This document shows positions 30,119-36,355 of a stretch of 36,355 bases of DNA, one piece after another. Positions within the stretch are counted from its first letter, which is position 1, and every line of letters starts with the position of its first letter. Below the pieces are notes generated by a model. It saw only the letters and a program-made list of their open reading frames with translations, was not told the DNA's origin and did not search any database. A program made the translations under genes and the position numbers. The stretch is from an uncultured Sphingomonadales bacterium. Its GTDB lineage: Bacteria > Pseudomonadota > Alphaproteobacteria > Sphingomonadales > Sphingomonadaceae. The stretch is taken from positions 1 through 36,355 of the forward strand of contig CAKZNA010000127.1 of NCBI GenBank assembly GCA_937129355.1, given 5' to 3'.

Positions 30119-30741
30119 TCTTTCCAGCCCCAGAACAGATGGCAGGGCAAGATGTTCCAAGCCTCGAAACCGCTATCGATTTTCTTGAAATGCGGTTCCA
30201 TAAAATCACGCGCTCTTGCACGGAATTGATAGACAAGAAACGCCCCGCCCGTGCGGATAGCCTTTGCCGTTTCACTGGCAATTTTTGGGCCAAGATTGTC
30301 TGGAAGCGTCGAAAAGGGAAGGCCCGACAGGATATAGTCCGCCTGTTCAAAACCGGCATCAACGATAATCTCATTCACATCGGCTGCCGAGCCATGCACG
30401 GCAATGAAGCGGCTGTCGCGGAAGGTTTTTTGCAGATATTCGATAAAATCTTCATTGAGATCAATGACCAGCAAAGTCGCGCCGGGTTTCATACGGTCGA
30501 GCACTGGCTGACAGAATGTGCCTACGCCGGGCCCGTATTCGACGAATAGATCGCAATTTTCCCAATCAACTGGCGCCAGCATCTTTTTTACCGTGCGTGA
30601 TGATGATGGGATGATCGACCCCACCATGACCGGATGCTTCACGAAGCCCTTGAAGAATACGCCCCACGGGCCGAAAAACCGCCTGACCTTTGTCTTGATA
30701 CGTTCGATAAGTTGCGGCTTGGCGAGCGATGAAGATGTCAT
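30115..30741 (-). CDS. phospholipid N-methyltransferase-like SAM-dependent methyltransferase (PmtA-like)
   Basis: KHPVMVGSIIPSSSRTVKKMLAPVDWENCDLFVEYGPGVGTFCQPVLDRM..LLVIDLNEDFIEYL..ADYILSGLPFSTLP. Confidence 0.85.
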   Translation of the reverse strand: MTSSSLAKPQLIERIKTKVRRFFGPWGVFFKGFVKHPVMVGSIIPSSSRTVKKMLAPVDWENCDLFVEYGPGVGTFCQPVLDRMKPGATLLVIDLNEDFIEYLQKTFRDSRFIAVHGSAADVNEIIVDAGFEQADYILSGLPFSTLPDNLGPKIASETAKAIRTGGAFLVYQFRARARDFMEPHFKKIDSGFEAWNILPCHLFWGWKD

Positions 30742-30879
30742 GAAGGGCCTTTAGGAGATGAAAGCACGAAAGCCCTAAATCGCAAATGCCGTAGCGATAT
30801 GCAAGGCGATTCAGCATAAAATGAGTGGCAAACTGCAACCCTGCTTGTGCAGGCGCGCAAAATGAAGCAATGCCGGACT

Positions 30880-31203
30880 ATGATGACACATCCGCCCGAA
30901 ACCATTGCTGTAATTTTCATCGCGCAAAGAACGCGTAACGATGATGCTGGCTATGCCGATGCAGCCCAGGCGATGGCACAGCTGGCTAGTGAGCAAGATG
31001 GCTATGTCGGTATAGACAGTGTCCGAGATGAGGGCGGGTTGGGCATCACGGTAAGCTATTGGCGGGATGACGCGGCGGCAAAGGCATGGCGTAACAATGC
31101 TGAGCATGCGGCCATTCGGGAACAAGGCAGGGCAATCTGGTACAGCAGCTATAGCCTGCATGTAGCGTCGATAACGCGCAGTTATGACTGGACAAAGCCA
31201 TGA
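30880..31203 (+). CDS. antibiotic biosynthesis monooxygenase (ABM)-like domain protein
   Basis: PPETIAVIFIAQRTRNDDAGYADAAQAMAQLASEQDGYVGIDSVRDEGGLGITVSYWRDDAAAKAWRNNAEHAAIREQGRAIWYSSYSLHVA: ABM ferredoxin-like fold pattern. Confidence 0.82.
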   Translation: MMTHPPETIAVIFIAQRTRNDDAGYADAAQAMAQLASEQDGYVGIDSVRDEGGLGITVSYWRDDAAAKAWRNNAEHAAIREQGRAIWYSSYSLHVASITRSYDWTKP

Positions 31204-32492
31204 GCGAGACGCGGTTTATCCCCCGCGACAGAATGGCGATCCTGTTCACTGTCATGCTGGTAGCAGCAGCAGGCAATACCGCTATGCAATCCACATTGCC
31301 CGCCATTGCCAGCAAGCTGAAAATCTCCGATGTGTGGGTCAGCCTGGCATTTAGCTGGTCTGCATTATTGTGGGTTTATACCGCGCCCAAATGGGCACGC
31401 CTTTCCGATAGACGCGGACGCAAAGCACTTATGAAGCTTGGCACAACGGGGTTTATAAGCTCGATGCTACTTAGCGGCTTGGCGCTTTGGCTTGGACTCC
31501 ACGGATTTATCGCGCCAATCATTGCCTTCCTGTTCTTTGCGCTTTTCCGCAGCCTTTATGGCGGCCTCGGCTCAGCGGCGCCGCCAGCGGTTCAGGCCTA
31601 TGTCGCCTCGCGCACGGAGCGATCTGAACGGGCCAAGGCGCTATCTTTGCTCGCATCTTCATTTGGTCTGGGAACGGTTATAGGACCTGCTTTTGCCCAC
31701 TATCTGGTATTCCAGCCCTTGGGCCTGGCCGGACCAATGTTTGTCTTTGCGGCGATTGGTGTGCTGGTATTTGCAGCGCTCGTTTTCCGGCTCCCCAATG
31801 ACGAACCGCGTTTTCGTGCAAGAGGTTCGGTTTCATCCTATCCGTCCGCCGCATCGATGGCGACGCCGGATGTTGATGAAGAGAATGTTGTATCCGAAGA
31901 GTCGGATGATCCGAGACCCGATATCCGGCTTCCATGGCGGGATAGCCGTTTGCTGCCCTGGCTCATTGCCGGACTAGCAGGCGGTCATGCACAGGCCATT
32001 CTTTTGGGTGTGGTCGGCTTTCTGGTCCGCGACCGGCTGGGCTTGCAAGACAATCCCGCCGAGGCCGTTCAGGCAATTGGTTCTGTCATGTTTGTCGGCG
32101 CTATGGCGACATTGCTCGCGCAATGGGGCCTGATCCCGATCCTGTCGATGCAACCTCGCGATTCCGTGCTGTGGGGCTGTCTGCTTGCGCTTGTTGGTAT
32201 AGCCGTGGTCGGTGTTAGCCATGATCCATACAGCATCAGCCTCGGCTACGCGATTGCTAGCCTTGGTTTCGGACTTTATCGTCCCGGATTTACCGCCGGT
32301 GCCTCGCTTGCTGTAACGCGGGCTGAGCAAGGCGATGTTGCCGGTAAAATTGCCAGCACAAACGGTGCCGCCTATATTTTCGCGCCAGCCGTGGGTGTTG
32401 CGATGTTCAACTGGTGGGAACCATCGACCTTCATCTTGATGGGGATCGCACTGGTATGGCTTTTGATCTGGGGGCGTATTCGCCTCAACTAG
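31200..32492 (+). CDS. MFS transporter
   Basis: 12-TM-like hydrophobic profile, LWVYTAPKWARLSDRRGRKALMKLGTTG (MFS loop 2-3 motif). ATGA overlap with the upstream ABM gene. Confidence 0.9.
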   Translation: MSETRFIPRDRMAILFTVMLVAAAGNTAMQSTLPAIASKLKISDVWVSLAFSWSALLWVYTAPKWARLSDRRGRKALMKLGTTGFISSMLLSGLALWLGLHGFIAPIIAFLFFALFRSLYGGLGSAAPPAVQAYVASRTERSERAKALSLLASSFGLGTVIGPAFAHYLVFQPLGLAGPMFVFAAIGVLVFAALVFRLPNDEPRFRARGSVSSYPSAASMATPDVDEENVVSEESDDPRPDIRLPWRDSRLLPWLIAGLAGGHAQAILLGVVGFLVRDRLGLQDNPAEAVQAIGSVMFVGAMATLLAQWGLIPILSMQPRDSVLWGCLLALVGIAVVGVSHDPYSISLGYAIASLGFGLYRPGFTAGASLAVTRAEQGDVAGKIASTNGAAYIFAPAVGVAMFNWWEPSTFILMGIALVWLLIWGRIRLN

Positions 32493-34807
32493 GGCTCATG
32501 CTTCTCCGCGTTGACCGGCGTCACCATGCCGGGAGATACAAAACCAATGCCTTCTGGCGCAGAAGCCGCCTGTTTCAGCTTATTCTCTATCGATTTATAT
32601 TCCTCTTCCATTTCCGGCGTGACGGTTGCGCGGCTGTCTTTCAGCGCTTTCATGAAATGTTTCATGCCAACTTCTGCCGTATCATTACCATTCTCGCGCA
32701 ATGCCGCCAGACCCGCGCGGCGAACAAGGTCTTCAAGGTCCGCGCCAGAATATAATTCGGTATGTTCTTCAGCAATTTTGTCCAGATCGACGTCCTTGCC
32801 AAGCGGCATTTTGCTGGTGTGGATAGCGAGAATCCGGCGGCGACCCTCTTTGTCAGGAACGGTGACATAGACTAGCTCGTCAAAACGTCCGGGGCGCAGC
32901 AAGGCCGGGTCGAGCAAAGTCGGGCGATTTGTAGCGCCGATGACGACTACCGACTGCATATCTTCAAGGCCGTCCATTTCTGAAAGCAGCGTGTTTACCA
33001 CGCGCTCGGTCACTTGCGGTTCACCGCGTCCTTTCCCGCGCGCAGGTGCAAGGCTGTCAATTTCGTCGAGGAAAATGATGCATGGCGCAACCTGGCGCGC
33101 GCGAGCAAAAAGCCGTGCGATCTGCTGTTCGCTCTCGCCATACCATTTTGACAGCAAATCGGATGATTTGGTGGCAATGAAATTGGCATTAGATTCTCGT
33201 GCAGCGGCCTTTGCGAGCAAAGTCTTACCTGTTCCCGGAGGACCATAAAGCAGGAAGCCCTTGGCCGGCCGGATACCAAGCCGTGTGAAGCTGTCGGGAG
33301 ATTTCAGCGGCAGCTCCACGCCTTCTTTCAGGCGCATTTGCGCATTTTCCAGCCCACCAATATCGCTCCAACCGACATCGGGTGCCTGTACCATCACTTC
33401 GCGCATGGCCGATGGTTGGACGCGTTTTATAGCTTCCATGAAATCGTCTTTGCGCACCTCGAGCTCTTCGAGCACATCGGGCGGTATTTTTCCGCTTTCA
33501 AGATCAAGCTTTGGCATGATCCGGCGAACGGCCTCTATCGCCGCTTCACGGGTTAGCGCAGATAGATCTGCACCAACAAAACCATATGTGGTGCTGGCAA
33601 GCTTTTTCAGATCGACATCTTTGCCCAGCGGCATGCCGCGTGTGTGAATCGCAAGTATCTCGCGGCGACCGCTTTCGTCAGGCACACCAACGATGATTTC
33701 GCGATCAAAACGACCGGGCCGCCGAAGCGCCTCGTCAATCGCTTCGGGGCGATTGGTTGCCGCGATAACCACTAGGTTTGTGCGTGGCTCCAGCCCGTCC
33801 ATCAATGTTAGCAATTGTGCGACCAGACGTTTTTCAGCCTCGCCCTGCACCTGGCCACGCTTTGGCGCGATCGAGTCAATCTCGTCGATAAATAGGATTG
33901 AAGGCGCGGATTTTGTTGCTTGTTCGAATACTTCGCGCAGCTTTTTCTCAGACTCACCATAGGCACTGCCCATGATTTCCGGTCCGTTAATCAGGAAAAA
34001 TTCGGCATCGCTTTCATTGGCAACGGCGCGGGCAAGCCGCGTCTTGCCGGTTCCCGGAGGGCCATGCAGCAATACGCCTCGTGGTGGATCGACTCCAAGG
34101 CGCGTGAACAGCTCCGGATAGCGCAGCGGAAGCTCCACCATTTCGCGAAGGGCTTCGATGGTTTCGCCCATGCCGCCAAGGTCGTCATAGGTAACATCCG
34201 CGCGGCGCGCGTCTTTGGCTTCGGTATAATCTGCGCGCAGTTCGATTTCGGTTTCCGCATCTACATGTACGATACCTTTCGGAACCGTCGAAACCACGAT
34301 CAACCGAATTTCGGTCAAGGCGAAAGCAGGGGCCGCCAGCATCTGTTGAAGCTGCGGGGGCATATCGTCCGGTGCTACGCGTTGCTGGCCATGGGTGGCG
34401 CTTATGTCGCCAGCAATCAGAACACGTCCGGCAAAGCTGCGCCGGAGTGCCTCGGGGGAGCCTTGCAGATGCATATTCTGTTGAGCGGGGGCAAACACGA
34501 CCTTCTTCGCCGGCTTTGATTCCGCTTTTCGTATCTCGACATGATCGCCGGCATGTGCGCCCGCATTCGCCCTTTGAAGCCCATCAAGCCGGATAATTTC
34601 GAGACCTTTATCTTCGGAATAAGGATCAAGTACACGAGCGGGAGTAGCGCGCTTTCCGACGATTTCGATCACGTCACCCTGCATGACGCCAATCGCTTTC
34701 ATATATTCGCGAGACAGGCGCGCTAATCCGCTACCGGAATCTTCACGTTTAGCGTTTGCGACCTGTAATTTTTTTGGCTTTTCTTCTTCGGCGGGGGCGT
34801 CTGCCAT
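32489..34807 (-). CDS. CDC48/VAT family AAA ATPase (N domain + D1 + D2)
   Basis: N-domain [40 protein letters not shown]. Walker [19 protein letters not shown] and [18 protein letters not shown]. Walker [16 protein letters not shown] and [15 protein letters not shown]. Start at ATG 34807 with AGGAGAAGGAA upstream. Confidence 0.95.
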   Translation of the reverse strand: MADAPAEEEKPKKLQVANAKREDSGSGLARLSREYMKAIGVMQGDVIEIVGKRATPARVLDPYSEDKGLEIIRLDGLQRANAGAHAGDHVEIRKAESKPAKKVVFAPAQQNMHLQGSPEALRRSFAGRVLIAGDISATHGQQRVAPDDMPPQLQQMLAAPAFALTEIRLIVVSTVPKGIVHVDAETEIELRADYTEAKDARRADVTYDDLGGMGETIEALREMVELPLRYPELFTRLGVDPPRGVLLHGPPGTGKTRLARAVANESDAEFFLINGPEIMGSAYGESEKKLREVFEQATKSAPSILFIDEIDSIAPKRGQVQGEAEKRLVAQLLTLMDGLEPRTNLVVIAATNRPEAIDEALRRPGRFDREIIVGVPDESGRREILAIHTRGMPLGKDVDLKKLASTTYGFVGADLSALTREAAIEAVRRIMPKLDLESGKIPPDVLEELEVRKDDFMEAIKRVQPSAMREVMVQAPDVGWSDIGGLENAQMRLKEGVELPLKSPDSFTRLGIRPAKGFLLYGPPGTGKTLLAKAAARESNANFIATKSSDLLSKWYGESEQQIARLFARARQVAPCIIFLDEIDSLAPARGKGRGEPQVTERVVNTLLSEMDGLEDMQSVVVIGATNRPTLLDPALLRPGRFDELVYVTVPDKEGRRRILAIHTSKMPLGKDVDLDKIAEEHTELYSGADLEDLVRRAGLAALRENGNDTAEVGMKHFMKALKDSRATVTPEMEEEYKSIENKLKQAASAPEGIGFVSPGMVTPVNAEKHEP

Positions 34808-34902
34808 TTCCTTCTCCTCGGGCCGTTTGAAATAGAGATAAGGCGTTGTTCGGTGAATTGCCACAGCAAGCGCCAGAAAAATACGGCAAAAGCGCAAAAA
34901 AA

Positions 34903-34924
34903 GGGCCAGCACGAATGCTGGCCC
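34903..34924 (-). terminator. strong rho-independent terminator (minus strand)
   Basis: Perfect 9-bp stem GGGCCAGCA-CGAA-TGCTGGCCC; on the minus strand followed immediately by TTTTTTT. Confidence 0.85.
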
Positions 34925-34950
34925 TGAAATAAGTCTTTGGGAGAGGATGC

Positions 34951-35052
34951 CTAAAAGGCCAGATTGATATGTGCCAGAAAAGGCAGAAATACAAATGCCA
35001 AGGCGAAAAAGCTTGTTGCATCTTTTGCAACTAGTTGCTTAAAGAGATCCAC
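34951..35052 (-). CDS. candidate 33-aa hydrophobic (single-TM) small protein
   Basis: GTG-initiated ORF (V/M)DLFKQLVAKDATSFFALAFVFLPFLAHINLAF ending at TAG 34951, 26 nt before the terminator on the same strand. No clear Shine-Dalgarno. Below the ORF-track length cutoff. Confidence 0.4.
   Translation of the reverse strand: MDLFKQLVAKDATSFFALAFVFLPFLAHINLAF
35015..35038. promoter_or_regulatory. overlapping dyads upstream of the LysR gene (candidate LTTR operator)
   Basis: GTTGCA-TCTTT-TGCAAC (35015-35031) contains TGCATCTTTTGCA (T-N11-A); it overlaps the perfect 12-bp palindrome GCAACTAGTTGC (35027-35038). Confidence 0.5.
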
Positions 35053-35079
35053 AAAAATAAGCGTTTTCGGGAGTTTCAA

Positions 35080-35955
35080 ATGCGGCGATTACCGCCATTG
35101 AGGTCGCTTGAGGCCTTTGTCAGAGTTGCCAAACTTGGTTCCGCAAAAGCTGCAGCGAGCGAGCTTGCATTGTCTCCTCCTGCGCTAAGCCGTCGTATCA
35201 AGGCGCTGGAAGACTTTATGGATAAGCCGCTATTTGACCGTAAGGCTCAGGCTATGGTGCTGAATGGTGAGGGTAAGGCGCTGCTAGTAGCGATTGAACC
35301 CGCCATGGACACGATGGCAGAGGCGATTGAGGAGCTATCGGGGCAAGGCGGTGAATATCGTTTGCGGCTCGGCGTATTGCCGTTATTCGGTGCGCAGCGG
35401 CTCATTAGGCGCCTGCCGGAATTGCGTAAGCTATTCCCTAAATTACATATTGATGTCGATACATCCCATCATGCCCAAAATCTGCTGGGTGATGTGGTCG
35501 ACGCTGCGATTATTATCGCGGCAGAGGTCGACCCGAAACTATATAGCGTGAAGCTTGACCACAATACGGTTTATGCGATTGCGTCGGAAAAATTGGCCGC
35601 CGACCAAAATTTGAAAACGCCGGCGGACCTGAAGCAACAGACAGTTATGGTGCATAGCGATATGCCGCTAATCTGGGACAAATGGCGCGCGGAAGTTGGC
35701 ATTCCGAAACTGAAGCCAGCTGCGGTTGACCAGATTGACAGCGGACCATTGATGCTAGAGGCGGCTGCAAACGGTCTGGGCGTCGCGATTATGCATGGCA
35801 GTCACCTGACCGACGCGCGGGACGAGCGGTTGACGCGGCTTTTCGATATCGAGGTGGAAAGTCCGTATAGCTATTGGTTTGTGTGCCGCCAGAGCGCATT
35901 TAAACGGCGCGCGGTACGGATATTCCATGACTGGCTTTTGAAGGCTGACGTTTAG
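35080..35955 (+). CDS. LysR family transcriptional regulator
   Basis: LRSLEAFVRVAKLGSAKAAASELALSPPALSRRIKALEDFMDKPLFDRKAQAMVLNGEGKALL HTH. GGGAG Shine-Dalgarno upstream of ATG 35080. Confidence 0.93.
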   Translation: MRRLPPLRSLEAFVRVAKLGSAKAAASELALSPPALSRRIKALEDFMDKPLFDRKAQAMVLNGEGKALLVAIEPAMDTMAEAIEELSGQGGEYRLRLGVLPLFGAQRLIRRLPELRKLFPKLHIDVDTSHHAQNLLGDVVDAAIIIAAEVDPKLYSVKLDHNTVYAIASEKLAADQNLKTPADLKQQTVMVHSDMPLIWDKWRAEVGIPKLKPAAVDQIDSGPLMLEAAANGLGVAIMHGSHLTDARDERLTRLFDIEVESPYSYWFVCRQSAFKRRAVRIFHDWLLKADV

Positions 35956-36355
35956 AGCATACCAAACGGCACGATTTTATTGCCTGCATCATGGCCAATA
36001 TCGGCATTGCCGAGATAAGCTATACCCGTTCGCTCACACCAGCGTTTGGCAATCTGCTCTGCATTCTCGCCAAATGGCCGGTCATTATCCGGCACATCGC
36101 TGATGCGGCCAAGCATCAGGCCAGCCAGTCGAGCGCCCTGCAAATGTGTGGTGACATTGAACATCGCACGGTCAAATGCATAGAGATGCTCGGATACTTC
36201 CTCGACCATCAAAATATGTCCGGAAAGGTCGGGCATTATTGGCGTCCCGGTCATCATCGCTAATGTCATCAGATTGAACGCGGCATATTTTTGGCCGGCC
36301 TGCATATGCGGCTCAAGCGCGGCGGCATCGCGGTGGACCAACCAATCCAGCGCTC
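35952..36355 (-). CDS. S66 family peptidase (LD-carboxypeptidase) C-terminal part, runs off window end
   Basis: Minus-strand ALDWLVHRDAAALEPHMQAGQKYAAFNLMTLAMMTGTPIMPDLSGHILMVEEVSEHLYAFDRAMFNV..GNADIGHDAGNKIVPFG, parallel to the C-terminal half of the S66 protein at 13863-14975. Confidence 0.82.
   Translation of the reverse strand, partial: ALDWLVHRDAAALEPHMQAGQKYAAFNLMTLAMMTGTPIMPDLSGHILMVEEVSEHLYAFDRAMFNVTTHLQGARLAGLMLGRISDVPDNDRPFGENAEQIAKRWCERTGIAYLGNADIGHDAGNKIVPFGML

Noticed and set aside
34749-35030. 93-aa minus-strand ORF from the track
   Set aside because: Reads through the strong terminator at 34903-34924 and into the start of CDC48 out of frame. The alternative 33-aa frame ending before the terminator is more plausible.

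Overview
The window is a gene-dense alphaproteobacterial chromosome segment. Gene content and order (ctrA, ptsP-rodZ-cpoB-tilS, ftsH, an archaeal-type CDC48 ATPase, rpoZ) suggest a sphingomonad, which is inference rather than a database result. I see no tRNA, rRNA, CRISPR array, IS element or prophage. Most of the window is housekeeping or conserved metabolic genes. The most interesting signals are mainly non-coding or very small: (i) a nested 11-bp + 9-bp inverted repeat with four clustered GANTC sites, followed by a perfect TTAA-N7-TTAA CtrA box and a leader hairpin upstream of ctrA; (ii) a second perfect CtrA-type box upstream of an unusual secreted protein with Met/Gly/Lys repeats, MORN-like repeats and a glycine zipper; (iii) a candidate 33-aa hydrophobic ORF below the ORF-track cutoff, followed by a strong same-strand terminator and overlapping a LysR-type dyad cluster; (iv) a perfect 16-bp dyad directly upstream of a chromosomal DUF3800-like gene; (v) five of eight convergent gene pairs overlapping by exactly 4 nt at their stop codons; (vi) an orphan Rap1a/Tai-like secreted protein. 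None of this proves a new system. All family calls come from reading motifs and translations, without searches.
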